From: Stercorarius parasiticus
Lineage: Eukaryota > Chordata > Aves > Charadriiformes > Stercorariidae
DNA length: 64,000 nt
Direction: 5' to 3'
Assembly: GCA_013396915.1 (NCBI GenBank)
Contig: VWZL01000720.1
Coordinates: forward strand, 1 to 64,000
Each line of letters opens with the position of its first letter. Positions within the stretch are counted from its first letter, which is position 1. Of the stretch, positions 32,087 through 45,400 are shown piece after piece. The notes beneath the pieces are model-generated. The model was not told the origin of the DNA, ran no database searches, and saw only the letters and a list, made by a program, of their open reading frames with translations. The translations under genes were made by a program, and so were the position numbers.

Positions 32087-32765
32087 TGCAGTGGGTCGAC
32101 CTTGGCTGGCTAGAGACCCCCACACAGCTGTTCTCTCACCCCCCGCCCCAAGAGGATGGGGGAGACAATGAGATAAAAAAGCTCATGGGCTGAAATAAAG
32201 ACAGGGAGGCTGCCTACCATTTACCGTCATGGGCAAAATGGACTCAGCTTGGGGAAAATGAGTGTATTACCAATTAAAATAGGTTTGGATAGCAAGAAAC
32301 AAAGACCAATTAAAACACCTTCCCCTCGCTTTTCCTCAGGCTCATCTTTGCTCCTTCATTCCCACCTCCTCTGCCCGGGGAGGCGCCGGGCGATGGTGAG
32401 CGGGGCTGCAGCCCGCCATAACGGTCCCTCTCCACCCTCCCTCCCCCTCAACACCTTCCCGGGCAGCCCCAGGGGGATCCCTGCTCCGGCGGCCTGAGCT
32501 CCCTCCGTCCTGGTTGCCGACAGGGCTGCTCCTCACAATTTTCCCCTCACTCCCGGCTGCCTGCATGGCGTTGAGCCCTCTCTGGAGAACGTTTTTGCAG
32601 CGGTGCCACCAGCTCCACTGACAGGCTGGGTGGGGCCCTTGAGGAACCAGCTGGAACTGGCTGGAACCGGCTGGGTCCAGCACGGGGCAGCCCCCGGCCA
32701 TGTCTTCTCACAGCGGCTGCCCTGAGGCCCCCCCGCTGCCAGCACCTGGGCACAGACGCATGAGA
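32087..32765. mobile_element. Diverged GC-rich LTR-like avian repeat
   Basis: The left end ('gaccttggctggctagagac', then 'cacacagctgttctctcacc', then 'gatgggggag...ctgaaataaagacag') and a later 'accatttaccgtcatgggca' follow the plan of a common avian LTR family as I remember it. The GC- and CpG-rich right part ends in 'cccccccgctgccagcacct'. It shares general layout (pyrimidine block, 'gagataaaaaagctcatggg') with the left part of the LTR at 54,960. Open frames inside on the minus strand are by-products of GC content. Borders are estimates. Confidence 0.55.
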
Positions 32766-33472
32766 CCTCCTCCTCATCACTATGCCACCATTAGGCCTGG
32801 GCTCCTCATCCGACCTGGCTGCCACATCCAACCCACACTGCTCCCTCCACCGCGTGGGACAGGACACGGCCCTGCAGCTGTCACCCAGCCCTGAGGTGGC
32901 GCCCAGCCCTCGTGTCACCCGGTGGGTAGGTCTCCCTTCTTCAGACGTTTCCCTCCAAATAGAAATGAAGCAAAAACATTGCTGAGAGAAACAGGGAGTG
33001 CCATCCCAGGTGAGAGTGCTCTCAGGGCCTGCCGGTGCTGGCGTTGCCCTGGGGCAGGCGGGAGGGGACGCTGAGGCACCTCATCGGGGCTCCTCACCAC
33101 TTTGGGGGCTGAGGAGAGGTTGTTTTGGACCTCACATCAGGGTTTCTGGGGCACGTGTTGGTGATTGCACCATGCTTTTTGGGGGTACACCAGGCCCTCC
33201 CCAGCCCACAGCACCTGGTGGAGGGGCAGGAGGGTTGTTAGGGAGCCCACAGGGAGACTGACATTTCCATGCATCAGCCTATGCCTTCCCAAGGTCTGAA
33301 CCAAACTGGTCAGTGAAAATGCAGGATTTTGGTTTCTCTGGCAGAAGGTAGCAATGCCCAGAGCCAGGCCCGGCTGTAGCGTCACACCCTTGAGAGCTGG
33401 TGGCAATGAAGGTCTTGAGCTGATGAATTGTGCTGATTGATCCTCTCGCAAGTGGAAGGGGAAAGGGGGGGA
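32766..33472. other. GC-rich flank next to the assembly gap
   Basis: GC-rich sequence continuing from the LTR-like repeat and ending in a G-rich run before the gap. It may be part of the same element or a small CpG-rich island. No gene supported. Confidence 0.5.
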
Positions 33473-33490
33473 NNNNNNNNNNNNNNNNNN
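33473..33490. other. Assembly gap (18 N)
   Basis: 18 Ns after a purine/G-rich run ('gaaaggggggga'). The true length is unknown. Confidence 0.98.
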
Positions 33491-36400
33491 ATTCATGAAT
33501 AATTAAACACTGAGACGGAGCAACATACATAATGCATGATAAATTAGCCCAAGCGCAGCAGAGGAAGCATGGGTAAAGTTTGTTTCAACAAGCATAAAAT
33601 AGGATGTGACAAGGTATTTATGCCAGAACAGCTGTTTTGCTAAAATTTTTCATTTATTTATACAGTTTTCCTCCCTCTCGCAGTTAGGGGTTCTGCCTAG
33701 GCTGGGACAGAAATCAGCAACTGAGCTGGAAAATAAATTTGGTTCCTGCTGGGTCCCAGTCCGGCACGCTCCCTGCCTGGGAGATCTCCCCCTTTGCTTA
33801 GTCCTAGACTTTCCTATTTGATAATCTGATGCAATATGTCCCACGCTGAGAGTGGGCCCAGTCGTTTGGGCTGCAGTTTGATTGCAGTTGAGGCAGGTAG
33901 AGTAATGCTCGTAATTCCATGGAAACTGAGAGGCTCATGTTGACTCACTCTAGCCTTTTCTGATCCCAGTTTCCCCAAATGACTTCTTCCTTCCAAACTG
34001 TATTTGCTGTTACAACACAAATTACTTATATTTTAAGATGTTACATTCATCACAGATGGTAATGAGGCTGCCAACCAGAGGGCATCGACTCTACACTGCA
34101 GTGTCACACTGATTTAAGGGGGATGTGTGCATAAATAAAAAGCCAGTCACTTATTTTTTTTTAAACAAACCTGGCAGGTCTGTTTGAATTCAATTTTCCT
34201 GTAAATAACACTAAAGGCCAAAAGCTGCATTAATAGACTTGCAAAGCTGCTTCATCTGAATCAAAGTGAGTTCTGAGCAACATGGCTTTTTTCCTTACTT
34301 AAGGAAAGTGTGAATCACTTAAGGTCTCCTTTCTTGTGTTAATGAATAAGCTAGGTATTTGTCATGATACATCATAGTACACCCTACACAGAAAGTGTTT
34401 ATTACAGATAGCTGGTACAGCTAATCTGACACAGAAAAAACCCAGCTTTGACAGAGCTGGCTTCATCCCTTTTGCTCATCATGGGCTGCACGTGGAGTAG
34501 GATTGTGTGAAGCCACCAGGAGCTGAACACAGAGCCTTTCCCACTACTCCTGCACCCTTCACACTAGGGCTTACTGAAACACCAGTCTTTTGATCTTGTC
34601 TCTTCTTCCAAGCTCTGCCCGCTCCAAAGCAGCCTTCCCCCTTAAAGCAAGGGCCACTGGATGTCATGCCTGCTGACCTGCCTGCTCCAAGAGAGGGTAT
34701 CTTACTTCTCATAGGTGTAAACAATATACAGGGAAATAATTTTCTGTTACTCTCGGCAAGCTGCATTTTTCTACCGTAGGACTAATGCATGCTTTCTGGC
34801 GCATATTGTAGTTCTTTGGCTAGGATTGCACTTGGATTTCTCCATGTTTCTGGAGGTGACAGAACAGTACCCTTGAGCAGGGATTGCTTAGATATGAGGT
34901 AAGGGGAAAAAAAAGTCTGAGTTCTTCTGATTGTTTTACTATTTTTTCCTATATACATGCTCTTTCATCATTGGTTGCTAGACAGGGCAAAACTGTGGAA
35001 AATGACACTGTCCCACTGTCACTTGTGTGCAAAGTAGGTGTAAAGGATTGAGTATAAAACAGCTGTGCCCCCAAAATCAGTATGTTCTCTTTAAACATTG
35101 ATGTTATCTATATATTAAAAAAATATCTCTATAAAAAAATATATATATTAAAAAACCCATGCTAATACTGAGTCTATAAAATATGCAAAACCAGGAGACA
35201 GCTGTTGAAAGGTTGAGACTGCACAACCCTGCCGCTGAGGACACACTGATGCAGCTGCATATTCAGGTGCTGGAAGGGATGGGGAAGAGGGAAGCAGCTT
35301 TTGACCTTGTGTTACAGAGAAGCCCAATGCAGTTTTAACAGCCTTAGCCATAACTACAATGATAAGCTTCAATTCCTTGAACTGTCACAGGTTTCCTGCA
35401 CGCTGCTGGGCTCTCCCAGTAGTAAGAAAGTAATGTAACTTTCCCAGAAGTAACGCCCTACTTCACAAAGCCATCCTAAAGATAAATGCAGTAAAGAGAA
35501 TAAAAATGTGCTATGGCCAAAGTACACGCATGCTATGGAAACTCCTCAGTGGGCAGGTTCAGCAGGTGAGCAGAGTTCTACTTTTTTCTTTTTTTTTTTT
35601 CTGTAGGGTTTTTCCCCTTCAGCTGTTGCAATGACTCACTGATTTGCATGGCCGCTCATGTTATGGGTTCTGAAGAGCTTTGAGCACACGATTGTGATGA
35701 TGAAATGCCCTGTCAGCCGTTTCTAATTCAGTTAGATTTTTTTTCTTTCTCTCCCTTCTCCTCCTAGTGCCTTGATCTAGACGGGCCTTACCACTTTAAA
35801 AGTAAAGTGGGACACAGGAATGCGAGAGAGAAAAGGAAAATTTCTGAACTCCCTGCCCTGTTCCAAATTAATTAGAGCCAAAACCACCTCAAATACAAGT
35901 GGAAAGCATCTTAGAAAATGCTCTCCATTACTGCATTTAAACACTGAAACTAAACTTTATGATGAATGATAAAACAAATCCTGCATTAGCAGCTCTCTGT
36001 GCAGTTTGACCACACTCCAAATACACAGGAGGAGAAGATGTATGTTTTTACTGTGTTTCTAGCAAAATGTGCATAACCTGCAGAATAAATCAACCTTCAA
36101 ATGCTTGCTAGTGGGATGGGATACCAACACAGCTGCCTGGCTCACTGAATTTTATCAGCTGTGTGAAAATTAAGAAGTTCCTGGAGGCAGGCTGCTGTGG
36201 TGACCTGCTTGGTGTCCCCCTCTTTCATATGCCACTGGTGTGGGCCCTGGCCTGCTGCCGGCTTTGTGCTCTCCTGCTGCCAAAGGTATGGGGCCTCCTC
36301 ACTTGCTTGTCATGTTTCCCTTAGTTTCCGTAAGACAGTTGCTTCCAGTAAGTATATGTCCTGCTCCTCTTTGCAGGCAATACACTGTTTTCCTAAGCTA

Positions 36401-39400
36401 CTACTTGACAAGCCTCTTTCCATAGCACTAAGACTCCCCACTTTGAGGAAGCACCCAGCATATAATTACCTTCAGGGTGGTGTGTGCTCCCTGCCCAGCA
36501 CTGCCATTGAAAGGGCAATATGGCAGTGTACAGTGGCTTCACATGAAGCCCCAGGTTTTCCAAAGATAGCAGAAGATCCCCAGCTGGAAGAAAAGCCTGT
36601 GTGAACTGGCGTGGGTCTATGCCAATTTACATCAAAGGAAAATCCAGTTCATAAATGCTTGCATATGTAGGTTTCCAAGATCAGTGTATGAAGCGCAGGC
36701 AGTTGAATTCAGTTAGGCCGTGCCTCTGTGCTGCCTGATTTTAGCATACTGTAGCTTTTTAGGAGCTTCTTTTCTAGCTACCCCAGCGTAACACAGCCTT
36801 CAGAGACCTGGGGGTAACATCTTTGGCTTGTGGTCCCCCAAAGGGCTGTAGTATCAGCATGTAAAGAGAGCAGAGGTAGCACCGTCTCGCATAAGTAAGT
36901 GAAAATACATCCATATCAAAACAGGAGGTTAAAGGCTATGGCACATGAGAGGGAAAAGCAGTTATTGCTATTGACAGTCTTGCTGACCCTATTCTAATAT
37001 AACTCTTTTTTCCTTACCATTTGTTTTTTCATTAAGAAACCCCTCCCATTTCAAGATGCGGTGTAGCTTTTTGCAAAGTCTTAACTTTTCAAGGTGGTGT
37101 CTGCACTACAGACAACTTTGTCCTCTAATACATGTAGCTGAGGGTACGTAATGTTACTGGTGAAGATTGGATGATATTTGCTTTTTGCTTGTGTCAGGAT
37201 ACTGAAATAAATGTTGCTGGAAACTTGGGCCTTGGCCTGGACTGCCCTTAGATCAAGTGGCGAGTCAGCTTTGCAGATGAAGCACCTTGGTGCAAAACTT
37301 CTGTGGAAATAAATCCAAATAGTTTTTACCTCAAAGAATTTGGGAGAGGTAAATGCCAGCAAGGGAGAAAACCAGTGTGAAGAGATCACTGTGCTTTTTC
37401 TCTATTAGGGTTTCATATCGAAATGGGTCATCTACTGTCAAAATACACATTTTCAGACTAGTGACATATAGGCCTCGTCTTCCTCCTGGTGTTAATTTAG
37501 AAGTAAAGACCTCCTAAGGCCTTTCCTGACCTGTTAACATTCATAACTGCCTTGTCACCTTTAGGATTTACTGTAGGCTAGCTAACACATACTAAGACTG
37601 ACTTTTTTTTTTGTTTTTCCTAGTAAAGGTAAGACCTAAGGTTCCCTGGATGTCCCCAAATGTCAGCCAGCTCCAACTGCCACCTCTGCGAAGTTTTGTT
37701 GCATGCTGGGATATTTTGCTGCTGCTGTAGGACTGGCAGGGTGAAATCAAGGGCTCTTCCAAATGGCAATGAAGTCTAGGACAAACACGTGGGTCTGAGG
37801 ACAGGATGGCGTCATGCAGCCACTGCTGCAGGTCCAGCTCTGGAAGATAAAATGGGGTAAGATTTCAGTGGTCTCCACCACAAACGTCTCTATGCTCCAG
37901 TGAATGATAGGTGTTTTGAGCAGCAATTCCCACCGCCCCATACAAAGCTAGGTCTGATGTGGTACCCTCACTAGTAGCACGAATTCAAGGCTCCGGATGT
38001 CGCTATATTGCTTCCCAGCACGAGGCACCTGCTTGACTGATTTCTTTACCCTTGTCGGTGTTCGTAATAGCTGTGCATCTATTTTAGCCAGGCAAGTCAA
38101 GTGCAAGTTGTTTTTCATGCAGGATGACTGTGTACAGCAGCACAGGCAGGGGGAAGCTGGATTTTTGGAGAGCAGACCCTTAGTATGGGGTAAAATGCAC
38201 GCCCGCACCCTGATGCTGATTTTCTTCTTTATTGGCTGCTCCTGAGTCTGCAGCCGGAGGAACGGTCTCCTGTGGAACGGCAGCTTTAGACAATTTTATT
38301 GGCTGATGAATCTGATCTTGCCTGGCCACCTTCCAGAAACACTGACTTGCCCGAGATGAGAGTGAGAGGAAGGTTGCTCTGCCTGAGGCTGTAAAGCAAT
38401 TGTTTCGAGACCAACGTAACACCCATGCCTTGCTGCACGGTAAGTATATAAAGATAGGTCCGTATACACACATATATATGCGTAAAGTGCTTTATAGTAT
38501 AATTGCTGACACAATTAAATGTGCAGCTCCTGTGGACTGCGTCTCATTTGCTGCTTAATTATGTGAAAATGTACTTGATAAATAGCTTGCTGTCACAAAA
38601 TGCTCAATTAACTGTTTCAATGGTCTAAGTTGAAACACTGCATTTGTCTCCTCCTCTGATTATCTCCTGTGCTGCAAGACATTGATTTGTGCTTTTTGCC
38701 ATGAGAGTACAAAATACAGCTGCAAGATGTTGATCCTAAAACGTTTTCTTCAGCTTTATTCTTTTGCTGGTGGAAACTCAAAATGCCAGAGCTGTTTCTA
38801 ATATTCGCTCAGGTCTTCTAAAAATTGCTGATTAATTTTGCCCTTTCTTTTACAAGGGTAACTTCCGTGAAGTTTGATGCTATGGATTGTTTTGCAAGTT
38901 GTGCTTTGCAACAGAACAAAAATAGGGAGAGATAAGGAAGAGAACATTTTTAATGTAGACCCCAAAGTGTGTGGTGCTCAAAGTGGCAGGATACTGCATT
39001 GCACCTACATCCATTGCAAGCAGTTCTCCAGATAACATTTCTGAAGAGCCTCCAAAACTATTGCTACCTAAGGAATTGATGGGTGACCCACAGCACTAGC
39101 ACAGATGGGAGCACGCAGCATTTTAGACTGCAGCAGCTCTATAATATTTAAAGATGCAGCTAATCCTGAGAGCACAGCATACCTGCTGCTTCAAAAGTGA
39201 TACCAAATTTTTTAAGATTCACTCTAACAGCCTGCAGTGCCCCTAATAGCCGGAGATGAGTTGGAAACTGTGACTTCTTGACAGCTTTGGGAAACAGGCT
39301 TTTATCACTGTACTTGTTCAAAATGCCTTTCTCTGATGTTTTGTCGTTCTCTGTTAGGAGAGATGGGGATGCAGTGTTTTCTGCAAACAGATCTCTGCTG

Positions 39401-42400
39401 AGCATAGTGCAGGAACAATATAGCATCCTCAGGGCTAAGACGAAGTATTAAATTAAAGATGAGTAAAGCTATATACAATCCCCAAACACTTCCTGAGCTA
39501 GAACTTTCCATACTCTTGAGCTGTGCTTGGCACAACTATGTTGGTGGCAGTGATGCTTTTCTTCATTCTTCTTCCTGAAGGCCAAGGGGGAACCTGAGCA
39601 GCTTCATGATTTGCTTTGGCCGGAGTAGTTTTGCAGTACCGTATTGGCCTGGGATGCAATGGGTTCCTTAAGAAGCCAGAAATAGATGGCATGGTGCTGG
39701 CTATAGCCTCTTAAAATCACCTGCACGCAGCTGCCTTTACAAGCTGTGTTGTTGTTATGTTTTGAGAACTATGGGAAGAGGTTGGAGAAGCTGGGCCGAG
39801 ATTTGCAGGTGGAGGAGAGACATATGCATTGATTTGCAGTTGTAGTTGTAAGGAAGAGTTTCTCTGTTATGTCCAAGTGGGGAGGAGGGGAGGCCTCACT
39901 TGATGCAATTCCTAGCTGTATTTCAGCTGGAGGAGGAAATAACTTTGTTGAACTGGTTCCCATGACAAGTGGAATGGCAGTATACCAAGTCGTGTAGCTC
40001 TGTTACCAGCTGCAGTTATGAGAGTGAAATAGGACCTTATCTTAATGAGAAATGATGTGGCAAATGTGTTTTAGCATGACTTTGGTGCAATTGTGCCAGG
40101 TAGCACTGACAAACTTTGGTGCTGTGTCTTCTAAGCATTCGTTGTGTTGGTCCTGTAAATAGTCTAAACTACTTTTTTGCTTGCTCCTGTGTTTCTGCAC
40201 TACTCCTGCTCCTGTTCTTGCTGGCTGAGGCTTCTAAGGGAGCCACAGGACATTGACATTCATACTCTATGGGTTTCAAACATCCCTTCTAGAAATCACA
40301 GGCACTGCCGTTACATGGAAGGTGAGGCAGTATCTGCAGAACAGAATTATCTAGTTTTATAGATGTGTTTGTGATTTCCTGGGATTTTGTTGTGGAATTT
40401 CAATTAGGGCTTCTTTCAGGTTAAGATTTAATACATGTGGAGAACATAGTATTGACATACCAGCTCAGTACCTGTTCACCCTCCTGGAAAAGTGTTTTGT
40501 ATTAATGATGTCAGACATGCATCTGTGGCTGTTGTGGCTGTAATAGTAAAAAAGAAGGAAAAGAGGAGGAAACTGTGTATGATGTGTATGATGTAAGATG
40601 TGAATTCTAGTTTTAGGTTTAAATGAGAAGCATTTGAAAGCAACGCATGGTAGAAATGGAGCTTTACCACTATGCAGGATGCAATTTGTGGGGGGGAATG
40701 CATGATCCTCTTGATTCTCCAAAGGGCTCTTTGAAACCCTGTTACTGCTATGCTGCTGGTGTATTTCTTCAAGACAGCAATTGTGCAAAAGCTAAATACA
40801 GGCTGCTCATTTATTTTTTGAGCATTTGCAATCACTCTAGGTGCCACAACAGTTAAAATGCTGATGACTTCTGTCGCTGTCAAGCCAAAGGTAGAGGTGG
40901 TCTCACTTCGGACACCTGTGGAATGGATACCCAAGGAGCGTTCTTTGTGCCTGTGCTGTGCCGGTGGCCTCTATGAGCTGTCCCCAGGAAGAGAGTGTGG
41001 CTCAGGACCCTATGGCAGATCAGGGGAGGAGGACAGGTCACATGGGATACATCGCCCTTTCCTGGCCTGCCTCGCAGCTCATAGGAGTGCAAAGGCCATC
41101 ACTGCAGACAGCCTCAAAACAGCATGGCAGATTTTTGCTGTTCTGCTGTCAGTTGTCTGGTGTGGTGCTCTGCACCTCAGTTGCCTCCCTCAGCCTTGTA
41201 AACGCGCCAGGATGCTGATGTCTCATTTCTCTTGGAGTAGATAAAAGATAAGGGCATTTCTAGCCCTTTTGCCTTGAGGGGGAAAAATGGAGGAAAGTGG
41301 AAAAATCTCAGAAGAGGAGGCAACTAAAAATATCATAAAGCTTGTGATCTTTGTAAATGGTTATATTTGGCAATTCTGTAGAAATGGATCTGAGAGAAGA
41401 CTATGATTCTTAGACTTTTAAAAAATCATTTCTTTGGAAATGTTTTGTTTTTAAATTAAGATATGGGTGAAGAAAGTGGAAGTATATTGATTTGTATTTT
41501 GACAGTTTAAAATAGCTTTTGTGCAATGCTTTTACAATATGTTAGTTTAGAATGTGGACTTGCAAATTACAGTAGTATTTTAAAGCACTTGAAATTCAGA
41601 ATGACACGTAGACTAACTGCAGTGATTTTATTTTTATCTCGATTGGTTTTGTGTTAGTTTGGATGTGAATTTGTATTTCTGTATATGTATATAAACATAA
41701 TCCTGTTAACATGTATGTAAGAAGGAAGCTGGTAGGCAATGTGCTTACATATATATCAGCATATTATTGAGGCATAATATGAAATATTTACCAACATCCA
41801 TTCGTAAACCTGATGTGCTGTGAATTCATGCTAGGAGTAATAAGGCAAGAAACTGTTTATGTTCTGTGATACAAATAGCCAGATCAACAATGGGAATGAA
41901 AACTGGAAGAGTCAATTACAGCCCGACAAATGGTGCATTCATTTTTCATTGTTAATAAATGGCCCATATGGCATCCTTTAATCACATGGTCTGCAGCTTA
42001 TGCAACAGTAAGGCACTTATTTTCAGGGAATACAGAACATAACACTTAATCTGGGCTTCCTGAGCAGAAGATTGTCTTGAGTAAGAAAATGGACACCACT
42101 AGGAGAAGGTACCGTAGGTAGCTCAGAGTTTTCCAGTCTGAAGGCTTGGTGCATGTTGCACGCATTTCAGCAGCAGGGCCAGCAACTTCCTCACATTCCA
42201 AATCAAACTGGGTAAAACCAGGAAGGGTTTTTCCCCACCAGAAAATGTCATTCTTTCACAAAATGTCCGAGGACGGTTTTTCCATGGTGCACAATCCAGA
42301 CTCCAGGATGCCTGGCATGCAGGGACAGATAAAAACTAACCAGAGAAGGGGGCTTTATTTAGAAAGCAAAGCAAAGCAAAGGGAAATTACAATATCTTTG

Positions 42401-45400
42401 TGTGTGAGAAATATGTATCACAAAATACAACCCCAACCCAGCCTCCCCCCCAACACTTCCCCCCACACAGAATAAAGACAACCTATTTGCTTTTAATCAT
42501 GGTGTTTATCATACCTTTAGAAACAAAACTGAAATCCATAGCCAGGACACCAGTTGGAGACATTCAGGAATATCTCCATGGAAATACCATCTCGGAAAGC
42601 AAAGCTTGCTGAAGTTTGCTTATTATTATCTTCAGAGCATTGCTGTCAGGGAGAAAACAGGAGCTAGGCGACAACTAGTCTCCCTGTTTTCTACACCCAC
42701 TGTCACAACAGATGGATGGGTGACAGGATCTCTCCAGAGCAGCTCGTGTACTCCCTTACAGTGTAGCTCCTGTGGCCACTCAGATCTGAGTGAGCAGACA
42801 GTGTTTGGGACCTTCCTGGGGTGTTTCTACCAGAAGATGACACTGATTATACGTGACTCATATCTTTAATGTGATCTTATGTGTTTACAAAGCACACATG
42901 TATGTACGCTTCTGTTTCCCTGAACACAAGAGATTTCCTCCCTCACAGTTTTCACGTGATCCTTCCAGGGGCAAGGAGATGCAGGAAGGAAGCAGGGGGA
43001 AGGAGAGGGGGGAAAGCCTATTGGTCTCGCTTTGGGAAAGCTTCACCAGTAAGATAGCAACCTAGGAAACCTGCAACCTCTCATAATCTGCTCTAGCACT
43101 GTCAGCTCTCCCCGGAGTAGTTTGAACTTCTGGTCTGACAGTAGCAAATGACCAAACTGCACAGACTCACCCATTGCTCCACATAAGCACAGATTTGTGC
43201 CCCCTTAACCTTTTGCAAATGGTTGGTACAACGTGATAGCTTAAAACCCAAGACAGATGGTGTATTTCCGTACCATGCATCATTTTGTATGTGTGATGAA
43301 ATGTGGCTGGCTAAGTGTGTCCAGATGGGCATTGCTCCTTTGATGAAGAAATCATTCAAATGTGGGAATTTGTGGGAATCTAGGCTAAAATAAGCTCTCA
43401 CATGGAGCGTTAGTACAAGGCACAAAGTTGAAAAAATTGTTCTCCACATAAATAACTAAAGTGTGGGGAAAAAAACTTTTAAAAGATTGTGTAGTCATTT
43501 AAGTTACTGCTTCATGGAACTCAAATATAAGGCACTTAAAACACAGTGAAAACAAGGAGTGTTTTGAACTTTCAGTCAATACTCTAGCGCTAATAAATAA
43601 AATGCTTCCCCAGTATACCTGATTTCTCCTCCAGCTGACTTTTTAGGAAGGAATTTTGAGGAAAATGTTCTGTCTAATGCTACATACCTATAATTTTCAG
43701 GCTAGACTGCAGAAGGATTATGTACTTGTTATTTAGGTTTCCCTTTAGAGAGTTCTGTAATGTTTCATAAATTCAGATGATCGGTACAGGTTTTAGGGAA
43801 TTTGTAATTTGCCATGTGCAATATATGCTGGTCACGACCTCTGTTGTTAGAAGAGATGGCAGCTAACAAAAATGATGTCTCACAGGCTGTTTTGGACTGT
43901 GTGGAACAATCTGTCATCTCCTCAGGTTGTTGTAAATTGCTGTAGCTCAAGATCGGGGTAAAATATTTAAAGTTGTCAAAAGTAGCTTTAAAGCCAATGA
44001 CTTTCTAGCTTTTAAAAGTGGTTTAGATAGAGCCTTATGCTGTTGAATCCTGTCATCACCTTTGAAATGTTTTTCTAGTCCATCTTCCTTGAATTAATAG
44101 GAAGTTCTTTATTTACCAGAAGTAAAAAGTGCCAAACTTTGCCCACAAAGCATTGCTGATCATGAACTTGCTGAAGTGTTATCTGTGAGGAGTAAAATTT
44201 GAATTTGCTGAACTGATAAGATTCTCAGGGACAGTAATGGGTAAATGCCTCAACCTTTGTAATATAAATCATTATGTTTGAAACTAAGCATGGGGGAAAA
44301 AACGCACTTATCTCAAGAAAGGAACAGTGAGCACTTGAATTATTTTTCCTTCTTCCAGAATCTGTGCCAGAAATAGGAATTTCCTCAAGCAGTTCTATCA
44401 TAGCAGATTAGGTTTTTATATTAAATGTTCCTGCCTGAGCTGCAAACCAAACCTCATTCCCCTTGCCCTTATTTAATACGGTGGACAACAAAGTTTAATA
44501 TAAAAAAGGAAACATTTAGTCGACTTCTTACCCCGCTGTTGTGATACAAGGCTCTATCTGGGTGGAAGGTCAAAGATATGATACATGAAAACATGACTGA
44601 TTTGTTTTCAAGTTTATGTCATATGTTTGCTCCAATATATGGGCATCACACTTTTCACTGGAGTATCACAGAAATGCCGTGAAGACCCTGTATGGATGGT
44701 GATTTCTGAGTGAGAGCGAAGGTAATAAACTTGACCCAGTCAAGTTTGTGATACATATAGACACCCACTGCAGCAACTTGCACCAACACAAACTCTGAGT
44801 TGCAGGTAAGCCACTTGGCTGTGTCCCAGCAGTTAGTCCCTACTTCATACTGCAGGTAAGATGCACTGGCTTCTAGGACGTTATTGCATCTGCGTCAGGT
44901 ATTTGCATTGGTGCAATGGCTGCATTTCAGGCTTTCCCTGAATGCCACAGAAACACGCCAGCCGGTCCCAGGAAAAGTCTTGTCTGTGTGAAGTTTTGAA
45001 AAAAGATGGTTAGGTTTCTGAAAAATAAAATGAAAAGGGAAGTAACACTGAGTAATCTGGGATATGTCTTTCTACCCAGGCTTTATTAATGATTGTTTCC
45101 TACTGTGGTTATTTGTGTACATTTACTGAGCCCAGCAGAGCTATTTTCCTTGCTCTGGTTTTATCTCATAAAACTCCAAAGTATAGAGCTGTCACTCATG
45201 CTTGCCAGGGATGAAATGTTGATGTGATCTAATTTTATTATAGGCAAGGTGGCTTAATTAACACTTAGGGTTTGTCTTTAATAGGTGGGTTTAGGATATG
45301 CAATTTTGTTTTGTAGTAACTTCCAATTTTTCTTTTACATCTTTCCTTTTCCACTGTAGCAGCAGAAAAAGAGCTCATATGCTCTTTAGCTGTCATATGA

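Noticed and set aside
32342..32918. Minus-strand open frames of 119 and 123 codons in the GC-rich island
   Set aside because: GC-rich DNA has few stops, the two frames overlap, and the sequence looks like an LTR-type repeat.
36197..36604. 135-codon open frame
   Set aside because: No domain, no exon-like borders, unrelated to neighbours.
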